NCBI GenBank assembly: GCA_036742455.1
Contig: DAINQU010000002.1
Span: forward strand, 62,001-126,000
Origin: CAIKZZ01 sp036742455
Lineage (GTDB): Bacteria > Pseudomonadota > Gammaproteobacteria > Steroidobacterales > Steroidobacteraceae
DNA length: 64,000 nucleotides
Direction of reading: 5' to 3'
This document shows positions 26,827 through 35,898 of the stretch, in pieces (within the stretch, counting starts at the first letter, position 1; each line of letters opens with the position of its first letter). The notes under the pieces were generated by a model, which was not told the DNA's origin, made no database searches, and was given only the letters and a program-made list of their open reading frames with translations. A program made the translations under genes and the position numbers.

Positions 26827-27483
26827 ATGGGTGTGCTTAGTTTTCTCGGAGCTGCGCGTCGAAAGACAGAGACAGCCCCGACACCGGCGGTGCCGGCGTA
26901 TACGCCAAAACCCACGGTGGACGCGGCCCTTGAACGGATCGAAGCGCGCTTTGGTGCGCGGGTGCACAACGCGTCTGCGCGGATTCGTGAAGCCTTTCAA
27001 TGGCACCGCACCGGACGCAAAGCCGATGCGTTTACCGCCTTCCACGGCATGTTGGCCGATCCGCAATTGGTGACCGACGCGCACGCACGTCTAGCACTCG
27101 AGGCCGAGATCCATGCGCGTCTGCGCGTGTGTTACGAGCGCGAAGGCTGCTTTGCCCAAGCGCTGGTCGAAACCGCCATGACCTACGCGGTGCGTGCCAA
27201 GGCGCTCGCGGCCGAAGGAAACGACACGGCCTTGCGGCAGTTGCGCGACCCGGAGTTTTGCGATCGTTACTTCCGACCGGTGTTGGAGCGCGCTCGGTTG
27301 TCGCACGCGAACGTACGCTTTCGCGCCGTACTGGACGAGCACCTGGCCACGCTGCCGATGGTCGACACGGTCGCCTTAAAAGAAGCGTTAGAGCGATTCC
27401 GCCAAAATCCGCCGCCGCCGCCGAAGCGAGTCGTGGATCGCGTGGCCGGCCGCTTGCATATCGCCGAGTTGCACGGCGCTTAA
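26827..27483 (+). CDS. Conserved-looking cytoplasmic protein of unknown function
   Basis: I do not recognise this 218-residue protein. It starts with MGVLSFLGAARRK, then a Pro/Thr-rich linker to about residue 30, followed by an almost wholly helical region with Ala-rich amphipathic helices that could form TPR-like hairpins. It ends with a short poly-Pro stretch (NPPPPPKR) and a charged tail. There is no signal peptide or transmembrane segment, though the first eight residues are hydrophobic and could touch a membrane. GAGGT lies six bases before the ATG. It has a long upstream region of its own and a strong terminator behind it, so it is a single-gene unit. Confidence 0.75.
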   Translation: MGVLSFLGAARRKTETAPTPAVPAYTPKPTVDAALERIEARFGARVHNASARIREAFQWHRTGRKADAFTAFHGMLADPQLVTDAHARLALEAEIHARLRVCYEREGCFAQALVETAMTYAVRAKALAAEGNDTALRQLRDPEFCDRYFRPVLERARLSHANVRFRAVLDEHLATLPMVDTVALKEALERFRQNPPPPPKRVVDRVAGRLHIAELHGA

Positions 27484-27510
27484 ACGTCGCTGTTTGATCG
27501 GACCCAAACA

Positions 27511-27544
27511 AAAGGGCCACCCTGCTTGCGCGGGGTGGCCCTTT
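27511..27544. terminator. Bidirectional rho-independent terminator
   Basis: A perfect 12-bp stem (AAAGGGCCACCC and GGGTGGCCCTTT, 27511-27522 with 27533-27544) sits between two convergent genes, and has A-tract and T-tract ends, so it can serve the plus-strand unknown gene and the minus-strand amidohydrolase pair. Confidence 0.9.
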
Positions 27545-27560
27545 GCACTGGCGGGGGCGT

Positions 27561-28808
27561 TTAGCGCGCTTGCCCGCGCGTTAAGCGCTCCAGGTAGCGG
27601 GCGCGCAGCGCCGTCTGGCGCGTGTCGAGCGAACGCGGCGTCCCGTCCAGCCACTCGTTCTGGACCAGTGACGTGACCTCGAGCGGGTCACCGCTCCACA
27701 CCACGAGATTGGCTTTGTGGCCGACGTCCAACGAGCCCAAGTCGTCGCCTGCGGCAAAGAGGTGAGCAGGAACGCTCGTGATCGCCGCAAACGCGCGCTC
27801 CCACGACATGCCGTGCGCCACCGCATTGCCCGCGCCTTGGCGCAGCTTACGGGCCTCGTGCGGTGCACTCGTGCGCAGACTGAACGCGACCGTGACACCC
27901 GCGTGTTCGAGGCGCGCCGCGTTTTCGAGCGTCGAGGCAATGCGATCGAAGTCCGCCGGCAGATCATCGAACGGATCGATCACGACCGGGACTTGCGCCT
28001 TGGCCAGATCCGCCGCCACGCGCCACGCCTCAGCGCCGCCGGCAATGATGGCCTTCACGCGCTGCTGTGCGGCGAAGCTCAGCACGGCACGGATATCGGC
28101 GGCCCGATCGACCTGGAAGAGCACCGGCGTGCGACCGGCGAGCACCTCACGCAAGGTCGAGCGACCCGCCTCGGTGAGACGCCGCGGTTCGCCGGGCTTG
28201 GGCGGATGGCGGGCCTCTTCCAAGGCGTCGCCCAAGAGCAGGAACGCGCCGGCGCGGTTGTCGCCCGCCAGCGCTCCGCCTTGGTGGCCCATCTCGACGA
28301 CCAGCGCGGTCGGCGCGTGCGGCCCACGCCCATCCAGCGTGACGACATCCGCAAGTCCGGCAATCACGTTGCCACCGTGCGTGTGACTGCCGGGTTCGGG
28401 CGCGAGTAACGCAAAGCCGACGCCTTCGACGCGGGCGACTTCGACGGGTTCCGAGTCGGGGTTGAACGCCAATGCCGGATCAAACTCCGGACGGACTTCG
28501 CCGAGACTCAGGCTGCTGTCGTTCGTCGTGCCTTCGGCGCTCACTTCGACGACGCCCATCGAGCCGATGCCGCCGAAGAGTGCGGGCGTGATCCAACGGC
28601 CGGTCGCGTTGACGATCGTGGTGCCGGCAGGCGCCTCGAGCGAGGCACCGATCGCGCGCACGCGACCGTCGACGATGAGCACGGAGGCGTCGTTCAGCAC
28701 CGCACCGCGGCCCGTTGCGACGTGCGCATGCTGGTACAGCGTGGCGGCGCCCTGGGCGGTCAGTGACAGCAGCAGCGCAGCGACGGGGGTTAAGGCAGAC
28801 AGTTTCAT
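27561..28808 (-). CDS. Amidohydrolase-family protein lacking the metal-binding His motif
   Basis: This 415-residue exported protein (Sec signal about 1-21) has the composite-domain ends of an amidohydrolase: ASVLIVDGRVRAIG and VNATGRWITPA at the N-terminus and DDLGSLDVGHKANLVVWSGDP at the C-terminus. Where active relatives have PGLIDxHxH it reads ITPALFGGIGSMGVVEVS, and the later His and Asp ligands are also not apparent. It is therefore probably a catalytically silent partner or has a different chemistry. Its start overlaps the stop of the intact amidohydrolase upstream by four bases, so the two are translationally coupled and may form a heteromer in the periplasm. Confidence 0.85.
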   Translation of the reverse strand: MKLSALTPVAALLLSLTAQGAATLYQHAHVATGRGAVLNDASVLIVDGRVRAIGASLEAPAGTTIVNATGRWITPALFGGIGSMGVVEVSAEGTTNDSSLSLGEVRPEFDPALAFNPDSEPVEVARVEGVGFALLAPEPGSHTHGGNVIAGLADVVTLDGRGPHAPTALVVEMGHQGGALAGDNRAGAFLLLGDALEEARHPPKPGEPRRLTEAGRSTLREVLAGRTPVLFQVDRAADIRAVLSFAAQQRVKAIIAGGAEAWRVAADLAKAQVPVVIDPFDDLPADFDRIASTLENAARLEHAGVTVAFSLRTSAPHEARKLRQGAGNAVAHGMSWERAFAAITSVPAHLFAAGDDLGSLDVGHKANLVVWSGDPLEVTSLVQNEWLDGTPRSLDTRQTALRARYLERLTRGQAR

Positions 28809-30208
28809 GGTGCGTCTCCACGCAAGGCCGGTTGCCCGAGCAGGAAATCCGATCGCGGCGCCGCGGCGGGGTGCGCGCGGTCAAACTGCAATGCGCCGTC
28901 GACATAGACGGCTTCGGTCAACGCATACACGCTGAACGGATCCCGGTTCCAGATGACGACGTCGGCCATTTTGCCGATCTCGATCGAACCGGTGCGTTCG
29001 CCGATGCCAAGGGCACGGGCCGGATTCAGGGTGATCCAGCGGATCGCATGCTCCGGTGTGATGGGCAGGCCCGCCGCGTTGCCGCGCGCCATGGCCTTGG
29101 CCGCTTCCTGGTTGAGACGTTGGATGCCTTCTTCGGAGTCCGAGTGCACGATCGCGCAGCCGTTCGGGGTTGCATCGACCATGGCGATGTTTTCTTGAAT
29201 GCCGTCGAAGGACTCCATCTTGAAGCCCCACCAGTCGGCCCACATGGCCGCACAGATGCCGTTCTCGGCCAAGCGGTTAGCGATCTTGTAGGCCTCGGCC
29301 GCGTGGTGGAAGGCGGCGATGTGGAAGCCGAACTCCTTGGACATGTCGATCATCGTGGCCATTTCATCGGCCCGATAGCAGTGCATCTGCACGGGGATTT
29401 CACCCTTCAGGGCGCCGGCGAGCGTGTCGAGGCGCAGATCCTGCTTCGGCGGCTTCGCGTCCTCGGCGGCTTTACCGCCGGCGCGAATTTTGGCTTCGTA
29501 ATCCTTCTGATCTTGCAGGTAGCTCTTCGCTTCAATCCACTGCGCGCGATAGCCGGCGACATTGCCCATCCGCGTCGAGGGCGCCTGATTGTGGCTGCCG
29601 TAGACGCGCTTCGGGTTCTCGCCGCAGGCCATTTTCAGCCCCTGCGGTGCACCGGGAAATTTCATGGCTTGGTACGTCACGGCCGAGACGTTCTTGACCA
29701 CGACGCCGCGTCCGCCGATGAGGTTGGCGGAGCCGGGCAGTATCTCGAGCGATGTGACGCCGCCCTCGAGGGCCGTCTGGAAGCCCGGATCCACGGGCCA
29801 GATGGAGTGTTCCGCCCAGACGTTGGCCGTCACGGGCGCGGTCATTTCGTTGCCGTCTTGCAGCGAGGAGACGGCGGGGCTGGGATAGACGCCGAGATGG
29901 GAATGGATATCGATGATCCCGGGGGTGACCGTGCGACCGCGAGCATCGACGATCTGTGCGCCGTCCGGCGCCGTCAGGTGCGGACCGATGGCGGCGATCA
30001 CCCCATCCTTCAACAGGATGTCGGTGTTATCGAGGCGCTCGCCGGTGCCGGTGAGCACGGTCGCGCCTTGAATCAACACCGGGGCGACGGTGGCCGCCTG
30101 ATAGGTGGAGGGGTAGGGGTCGCTCGGCGTCGCCTGCGCGAGTGCGGCGCAGGCGAGGCCCAGCAAGAGCGCGGCGGGCCGCGCGCGGAGTCCACGGAAT
30201 ACAACCAT
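28805..30208 (-). CDS. Exported amidohydrolase (imidazolonepropionase-like)
   Basis: This 467-residue protein has a Sec signal peptide (about 1-27) and the amidohydrolase fold. Metal ligands are visible as IDIHSHLGV near residue 100, VQMHCYRADEM, AAFHHAAEAYK and the catalytic Asp in IVHSDSEEG. The C-terminus closes the small beta domain (GSIEIGKMADVVIWNRDP). It should hydrolyse a cyclic or linear amide such as a dipeptide or imide in the periplasm; the exact substrate is unknown. It is the first gene of a two-gene operon with the metal-less paralogue, with an ATGA overlap. Confidence 0.92.
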   Translation of the reverse strand: MVVFRGLRARPAALLLGLACAALAQATPSDPYPSTYQAATVAPVLIQGATVLTGTGERLDNTDILLKDGVIAAIGPHLTAPDGAQIVDARGRTVTPGIIDIHSHLGVYPSPAVSSLQDGNEMTAPVTANVWAEHSIWPVDPGFQTALEGGVTSLEILPGSANLIGGRGVVVKNVSAVTYQAMKFPGAPQGLKMACGENPKRVYGSHNQAPSTRMGNVAGYRAQWIEAKSYLQDQKDYEAKIRAGGKAAEDAKPPKQDLRLDTLAGALKGEIPVQMHCYRADEMATMIDMSKEFGFHIAAFHHAAEAYKIANRLAENGICAAMWADWWGFKMESFDGIQENIAMVDATPNGCAIVHSDSEEGIQRLNQEAAKAMARGNAAGLPITPEHAIRWITLNPARALGIGERTGSIEIGKMADVVIWNRDPFSVYALTEAVYVDGALQFDRAHPAAAPRSDFLLGQPALRGDAP

Positions 30209-30286
30209 TGTGACGGACCTCAGTGGGCGAATGCCCTTCGGTCCGTACAGTGTAGCGCTGCCGTCCCCCGCGTGCGCTGCGAGCGG

Positions 30287-32611
30287 CTAACGATCCCGAC
30301 CGAGACTGTGCGCCGGCACTTCCACGCTGACGCCGTCGCTGAAGTGCACCGTGCGGGCGGTGGCCTCCGGGTTGTAGGCCAGATGAGTGCGCTGGCCGTC
30401 TTTCAAGAAGACGCCCGACAAGGCGGTGTCGGCGGTCACCGTAAAATCCGGACGCCCCATCTCGGCCAGGCTCTCGATCCAGTACAGGGTATGGGTGCGC
30501 GTGTCGCCGATTTCGACATAGGAGCGTCGGTCCCAGCTTTTCAGCGCCGCCGTGGGGTCGACGAGGGCGAGGTACTCGGCCATGACGTCCTGCCAGATAT
30601 CGGGCGGCGTGCCGTCCGTGATGCCGCGCGTCTGGTAGGCCTTTACCTCGATGGGCAAGGCCGCAAAGCCGCGTTGCACGGCGGCCGGGTCGCGGCCGAG
30701 GTACAGCGAGGCGGTCGTGATCGGCAACAAGTTGATGCCCATGATTTGCCGCGGCTCTTCGGTCCACCACGTGTTGTAGCCGTACTGGGAACCGAACACC
30801 ATGCTGGCAAAGGGGCTCGCCAGTTCGGGGGCTAAGACGTTGCGCGGCAGATCAAACCAGTACTGCTGCACCGAGGCGACTTCGCTGGTGTAGAGATAGA
30901 TGCCCAGATCGCGCAGCTGGGTGTCGTGCATCGCCGACCCCAAGAAGATCAACCCGGCCCAGGCGTTGACTGCTTCCGACGAGCTCTCCTGGTTGTTACC
31001 GAGATCGGAGGCCTGCGTGCCGGACGCCCACGAATGACCTTCGTACGGGTCAAAGTTGCGCAGGAACGGGAAGTCACGACGACCGCGCTCGGTCGTGGCG
31101 ATGTCGGCCACGAGCTCGCGCACCATCGGGCCCCAGCGGTCCTCGCCGAGCCAGTCCGGATCGCGCAGGCCGATCGCGGCGGCCGCCTGCAGCCAATACC
31201 CGTAATGGAAGTGATGGTCGTTGATCTGCGTGACGCTGCCGTACTCTTGTGGGAAGCCGAACAGCGCGCCGTAGCTGGCGTCGTAGGTGTAGTGCTGCGG
31301 GTGGCGGCCATCGAACCAGGTTTCGAGACGGGCTTTGAGCGCGTCGATCAGTTCGTCGCGCTGCTTCAAGCGCCCCTCGGCTTCGGCAATACCGATGAGC
31401 TGGCTCACGGCACCCAAGCCTTTGCCGATCCAGTAGGTGCCGTGCCCTTGCTTCATGAACAGCTGGTCGGCCTTGGCCACGTCGCCGTTCAACAGCGCGT
31501 CCACTTGGGCGCGGGTCTGCGGATCCCGGATCTCACCCCAGCGCGGCAAGATCCCGTTGAACGGGCGACTCACCGTGAAGGCGTTCGCCGCGATCACGCG
31601 GATCGCCCCACGCACCGAGGCGTAGGTCGGGCTCGAGGCCGGTGCGACGTCGGTGGCGCTCCACTGATGCGGATAGAGCCCCATTAACGTCGTGGTCTGC
31701 GAGCCTTCCAAGGCTCGGGTCGTCACCGTGTAGGTGGACTCCACCGTCCCGTGGGCTTCGTCGTAGTGCCACGACACCCGCGTGTCGGTGGGCAAGGCGT
31801 AGGCGTGCTCGGCGAAGAGCGCCAGCGTCTCCGGCCGCTCGTCGGGCAGTCCGGCCACGACGGCGTAGCGCGCACCGTCGTTCAGGTGCAGCACGAGATC
31901 CGTCGGGCCGGTGTGCTCGAAGCGCGCTCCGTGCGGGGCGTAAATGGCGAACGCTTGGCCGCCGATGCGCAGGACGACCGTCGGGCCGTCCGTGCCGTTC
32001 GCGATTTCCGTCGTGGTCTGGCCGTGGAAGCGCAAGTCGCCTGCGTCCACCGTGTAGTAACTGTAGGGGCTGCCGTGCAGCACGGTCGCGTCGAGGCCAT
32101 GGCCCGCGTCGTCGGCGAGGCGCACGGTGACCAGCCAGTCGCCGTGCGCGACCAAGGCACTGTGGGTGGGGCGGTACGCCGTCGCCGCGACGGTCAAGGC
32201 CGCCACGTGTGGATAGCGTATGAAGCGTTTGCGCCCGTCGTCCTCGATGGACACGACCTTCGTCGGCAAGCCGACCTCAAAGCCGGCTTCGGTCGGCCGG
32301 TAGCTCATCGGTTGGGCATACAGGGGGTAGGCCCAACGATGAAACACGGTGGTGGAGTACCACTGATTGGTCGGCACCGCTTCGGCCGCCGCCGGACCGA
32401 TTCGGTAGGTCGGGGCAGGCGGCGGGGTGTCGAAACCCAGATCCGCAGCGATCGGCCGGGCGAGCACGCCCCCAGCGCCGTGACGCTCTAACCCATCGCT
32501 GCCGGCCTGCGCGTGCCCCGCGACCCAGAAGGCGCACAGGGTCATGACAAGTCGGGTCGCGCGAGCCCCCGCCAGACGGCGCGGGCGGGGCATCGGAAGG
32601 GGGCTGCGCAT
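30287..32611 (-). CDS. GH81 endo-beta-1,3-glucanase
   Basis: This 774-residue protein matches GH81, inverting endo-beta-1,3-glucanases that cut laminarin-type glucans. A signal peptide spans about residues 12-37 (ending HAQAG). The N-terminal beta-sandwich starts at VPTNQWYST, typical of the family. Catalytic residues are D465 in TQINDHHFHYGYW and E542 or E546 in GNNQESSSEAVNAW. The start at ATG 32611 has GAGGT five bases upstream. It lies only seven bases after the porin-like gene, which itself follows the GH17 gene, so the three form one operon. The enzyme is expected to act outside the cell or in the periplasm and to supply oligosaccharides to the porin or the GH17 lipoprotein. Confidence 0.95.
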   Translation of the reverse strand: MRSPLPMPRPRRLAGARATRLVMTLCAFWVAGHAQAGSDGLERHGAGGVLARPIAADLGFDTPPPAPTYRIGPAAAEAVPTNQWYSTTVFHRWAYPLYAQPMSYRPTEAGFEVGLPTKVVSIEDDGRKRFIRYPHVAALTVAATAYRPTHSALVAHGDWLVTVRLADDAGHGLDATVLHGSPYSYYTVDAGDLRFHGQTTTEIANGTDGPTVVLRIGGQAFAIYAPHGARFEHTGPTDLVLHLNDGARYAVVAGLPDERPETLALFAEHAYALPTDTRVSWHYDEAHGTVESTYTVTTRALEGSQTTTLMGLYPHQWSATDVAPASSPTYASVRGAIRVIAANAFTVSRPFNGILPRWGEIRDPQTRAQVDALLNGDVAKADQLFMKQGHGTYWIGKGLGAVSQLIGIAEAEGRLKQRDELIDALKARLETWFDGRHPQHYTYDASYGALFGFPQEYGSVTQINDHHFHYGYWLQAAAAIGLRDPDWLGEDRWGPMVRELVADIATTERGRRDFPFLRNFDPYEGHSWASGTQASDLGNNQESSSEAVNAWAGLIFLGSAMHDTQLRDLGIYLYTSEVASVQQYWFDLPRNVLAPELASPFASMVFGSQYGYNTWWTEEPRQIMGINLLPITTASLYLGRDPAAVQRGFAALPIEVKAYQTRGITDGTPPDIWQDVMAEYLALVDPTAALKSWDRRSYVEIGDTRTHTLYWIESLAEMGRPDFTVTADTALSGVFLKDGQRTHLAYNPEATARTVHFSDGVSVEVPAHSLGRDR

Positions 32612-32618
32612 GGTGACC

Positions 32619-33962
32619 TCAGAAGATGAAATTGGCGCCGATCGTAATCGAATTCGCGGACCGACTCTCACGCGGGTCGACATTGAAAATCGCCGTATTG
32701 TTGGCGAACGACAACGGGGCCGGCAGTTGCCGATCAAAGATGACATGACCGAAGCCGCCGTACACCTCCATGTGCTTGGAGACCTCCGGCAGCTTGCGAT
32801 AGATGCCGGCATTCACGAAGGTCGCGCTGTTGGACTGGCCGTATTCGGTCGGCGTGCGGACGTAGGCTTTGTTGTAGCGCACACCGCCGAAGGTGAACGT
32901 CCACAGGCGATAGTTGTAGCCCACGCCGGCCATCGCGTCCCACTCAATCGCGTGGTGACGCTGAAAGTCCGAGGCGTAGTTGAAGCCCGGCTGATCCCAG
33001 AAGCAGTTGCTCGCCGTGGGGCTCGTCGGGCCGTAGTCGCATTGCTGCTGTTGACCGGACCATTCGCTGCGCTTCAGGCCGTAGGTGAGCTTCCAGGTGG
33101 GGTTGAACCAATGCGTGCCTTCGATGATGAGCGCATCTTCCGTCGGCGCTTTGTAGTCCGGCGACGTCGTCGGTCCGTTGGTGTCACCCTGGGCACCGTA
33201 AAAGGCCCCCTTGGGGAAGGCGCTCTGGCGGCCGCCGCTGCTATCTTGAAAAATCACCTCGATCAGATTCTTCGCGTTCGAGTATTGCACGAAGACTTCG
33301 AGCGCTTTGGGGGTCGGCGGGGCGACGACACTCGAGCTCGCGTTCAGCGGTTCGCGCTTCTGCGCGGTGGCGCCCGTTACCTCGAAGCGAATTTTGCCCA
33401 CGCCGATTTCAAACTCGCGCGTCCCGTAGCGTACGGCCTTCGGGAAGACGCCGTAGCCGGCACCCGATTCGGCCCACGGACTCGACAAGCCCATGGGGTA
33501 GGCGAAGGAGTCCGAGCGCGTCCACAGTCGGGAGGTGATCTTGCCGACGTCGAGGCTGCCGAACTTCGGATACGCGATGCCCGCGTACAGGTCGATCAGG
33601 TAATTGCCGTAAATGTCGGGTCCGTTGTTGCGCTCGCGCACCGTGGCGCGGCCGGTGACGGCCCACGCATTATCGAACTCGTGATTGAGCCCTGCCGTGA
33701 GCATGGCCAAGCCCAGATTCGCGGTGGTCTGCCCCGACTCGCCGGGTTGGTTCAGCATCGGGGTCGGCGGGTTCAATACGCCCCGCGGGTCGTACGAGGA
33801 CGGGTTGGACAGGCCGAGTGAGCAGTTATCGCAGAACGACAGTTCGTCCTTCGCGAAGCCGTTCAATTCGATGTCACCGAGTTTCACCGCGTGAGCGGCG
33901 CTGCTGCCGAGCAAGGCGGCCAGCGCAAGGGCCAGGGGCTTACGAAGGGTTACTGTGTTCAC
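32619..33962 (-). CDS. Porin-like outer-membrane beta-barrel protein
   Basis: This 447-residue protein has a Sec signal (about 1-25, ending SAAHA) and then alternating amphipathic strands rich in Tyr, Trp and Gly up to a C-terminal NSITIGANFIF, ending in Phe as outer-membrane barrels do. It has no TonB box or plug domain. Two Cys (CDNC) near the N-terminus and another pair (CDYG and NCFW) in a loop could form disulfides. I infer that it lets beta-glucan oligosaccharides through the outer membrane. The GTG at 33962 is chosen because GGGAG lies about seven bases upstream; the ATG at 33980 is an alternative. It sits between the GH17 and GH81 genes. Confidence 0.8.
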   Translation of the reverse strand: MNTVTLRKPLALALAALLGSSAAHAVKLGDIELNGFAKDELSFCDNCSLGLSNPSSYDPRGVLNPPTPMLNQPGESGQTTANLGLAMLTAGLNHEFDNAWAVTGRATVRERNNGPDIYGNYLIDLYAGIAYPKFGSLDVGKITSRLWTRSDSFAYPMGLSSPWAESGAGYGVFPKAVRYGTREFEIGVGKIRFEVTGATAQKREPLNASSSVVAPPTPKALEVFVQYSNAKNLIEVIFQDSSGGRQSAFPKGAFYGAQGDTNGPTTSPDYKAPTEDALIIEGTHWFNPTWKLTYGLKRSEWSGQQQQCDYGPTSPTASNCFWDQPGFNYASDFQRHHAIEWDAMAGVGYNYRLWTFTFGGVRYNKAYVRTPTEYGQSNSATFVNAGIYRKLPEVSKHMEVYGGFGHVIFDRQLPAPLSFANNTAIFNVDPRESRSANSITIGANFIF

Positions 33963-33997
33963 GAGGGACTCCCGGTTCATGCGTCGCGTTCTGGAGA

Positions 33998-35620
33998 TCA
34001 CGGGTAGTACCCCGCGCCGTCGTAGACCGGGTTATTGCACGCGCTGCCGACCGGTGTGCCGCACAAGGCATAGCGCGCCGTCCGGGTTGCATCCCACAGA
34101 CCCCAGCCATCGTCGGTACCCTTCCAGGCCTCATCGAAGGCTTCAAAGTAGAAGATCGCGACCGGACCCGTGCCCGCCGCCTGCCAGCCGTTCAACAAAT
34201 CGAAGTACCACTTCTGGTTGATCGGATTGGCGGTGAACAACTCGATCGTCGAACTCGGGTTGGTTTGGGTGGCCTTCCAACCGGTCTCGCCGATCACGAT
34301 CGGCAGGGACGAGCCCACGGTGACGGTGTTGCCGGACAGGTCGCGGTACAGGTAGTTGGCGACCGCGTTGTAGGTGTCCTGGGCGTTCTGCAGCGCGGCA
34401 TTCATCATGGCCACCGCGCGTCCGGGACCGGTCGGTACCGCGAGCTGCTGCCAATCCCAACGGCCGGAGTTGCTGAGCGGGTAGGTGTGGATGGACACGA
34501 AGTCCAGCACCGGCAGGACCGTATCAGGCTTCTCACCGGTCGCGGTGAGGCCGGCATAGAACGTGTAGTCGTCGTCGGCGGTGACGGGCTGGGTGATCTG
34601 GGAGCGAACGTTCTGTACGTAGCTGACGAGGCACGCCGCCGGCAAGTTGCCCGCGAACGAGGTTTCGTTGCCAACGCTCACCGCCACGACGTTCGAGTAG
34701 GTGTTCGCCAGACTGATTGCCGTCGCCATTTGCGCGGCGTTGACCGAATCACTGCACGACGCCGGCGCGCCTTCCAAGTAGATGCCGAGGTGGAAGCGCA
34801 TCTCTGGGTAGTTCGCCTGTGCGAGCGAAATGATTTTCTGTGCCACGGCGTCGGCGCCAAACAGACGCAGCAGGTTAAAGCCGGCCGCGTGCAGCAAGCC
34901 GAGATCCTGCAGCACATCGGCATCGGCAGGCAGTTCGCCCACGCCCGGGCCGCCGGCACGGTAAGCGCTGTACGCGATCGATTTGCCGGTGCGATAAATC
35001 GCCGGGAGCGGCCGACGTACGAACGGCGCGCAGGTCACCGCCACGCTGCTGACGTCGCCCGACGCGGTGCCCGAGCCGTTGGCGACCGTGCACAGTTCGC
35101 CGCTGGGAGGCGTCTTGACGGCCACGGCGTACGTGCCGCCGTTATGAATCTTCTGCGCGAAACTGAACGCGCCGTTCGATCCCACGGCCAGCGTGTCCGA
35201 GACGTTATCGGTCAACACGACGATGCCGCCGTTCAGGCCGGACACCGTACCGCCGATCGTGACGTCCGGCAGACAGACCACGCTGACGCTCGTCACGTTC
35301 GTAGCGGCCGTGCCGGTTCCGTTCGAGACGGCACACACTTCACCTTGGGGCTGGGTCTGTACCGTGACCGCGTAGGCGGCCTGCGGCGCGAGCTTAAGGG
35401 CGAACGTGAAGCCGCCGTTCGCGCTGACGGCTAAGGGGTCACCGCCGTTGTTGGCCAACACGAGCCCACTCGCGGTCAGCCCTGACACCGATCCACCGAT
35501 CGTGACGTACGCCGCGTCGTGGCTCCAGTTCTGTCCACTGCCACAGCCGGTCAACGCAAGCGCGAGACCCGCCGCGGGCAGCCAGCGACAGCGACCGAGA
35601 AAGGAGAGGGGTGTCATCAT
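33998..35620 (-). CDS. GH17-family beta-1,3-glucanase lipoprotein
   Basis: This 540-residue lipoprotein has the lipobox LTGC with the acylated Cys at 26. Two tandem beta domains of about 75 residues follow (each starting TIGGSVSGL or TIGGTVSGL and ending in a V-C motif), then a TIM-barrel from about residue 185. The barrel carries SVGNETSF with the acid/base Glu and IVIGETGWKA with the nucleophile Glu, as in GH17 enzymes that act on beta-1,3-glucans by a retaining mechanism. It may be a hydrolase or a transglucosidase. The gene heads the minus-strand operon and lies about 165 bases below the regulated promoter at 35783-35825. Confidence 0.88.
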   Translation of the reverse strand: MMTPLSFLGRCRWLPAAGLALALTGCGSGQNWSHDAAYVTIGGSVSGLTASGLVLANNGGDPLAVSANGGFTFALKLAPQAAYAVTVQTQPQGEVCAVSNGTGTAATNVTSVSVVCLPDVTIGGTVSGLNGGIVVLTDNVSDTLAVGSNGAFSFAQKIHNGGTYAVAVKTPPSGELCTVANGSGTASGDVSSVAVTCAPFVRRPLPAIYRTGKSIAYSAYRAGGPGVGELPADADVLQDLGLLHAAGFNLLRLFGADAVAQKIISLAQANYPEMRFHLGIYLEGAPASCSDSVNAAQMATAISLANTYSNVVAVSVGNETSFAGNLPAACLVSYVQNVRSQITQPVTADDDYTFYAGLTATGEKPDTVLPVLDFVSIHTYPLSNSGRWDWQQLAVPTGPGRAVAMMNAALQNAQDTYNAVANYLYRDLSGNTVTVGSSLPIVIGETGWKATQTNPSSTIELFTANPINQKWYFDLLNGWQAAGTGPVAIFYFEAFDEAWKGTDDGWGLWDATRTARYALCGTPVGSACNNPVYDGAGYYP

Positions 35621-35782
35621 AGGGTTCACCGTCTTCGTAACGTGCAGCCGAGCCGATTGGATAGCGCGTCAGTGGAAGCGGCCAGGGACGCATCACGGTC
35701 CCCGGTTCCCCCCTCTGAACTTTCGCCGATCGTCCTCACACGGCAACCGCATGCGCGATCAGCCGTTGTACGGTCGAATTTG

Positions 35783-35825
35783 GAAAGCGCTTTCAAAAGT
35801 ATCGAAAGCCGTTGGACTTTGTCAA
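35783..35825 (-). promoter_or_regulatory. Promoter and LacI-type operator of the GH17-porin-GH81 operon
   Basis: On the minus strand a perfect -35 box TTGACA (35820-35825), a 16-base spacer and a -10 box GATACT (35798-35803) are followed three bases later by the palindrome GAAAGCGCTTTC (35783-35794). The operator therefore covers the expected start point, a position where a bound repressor blocks transcription. The same palindrome recurs at 37865-37876. LacI-family operators usually have a central CpG as here. Confidence 0.75.
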
Positions 35826-35898
35826 ATGCGCGTCGCGTCCGGTGGGCGTAAGATGGGCCTTCGCTGACCGCCCCCGGTCGGGAACTCGGGAGAGAGTG

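Noticed and set aside
28715..30835. A 706-codon plus-strand open frame opposite the amidohydrolase pair
   Set aside because: It is the mirror of high-GC coding sequence on the other strand and carries no motif, while the minus strand has intact enzyme motifs and coupled starts.
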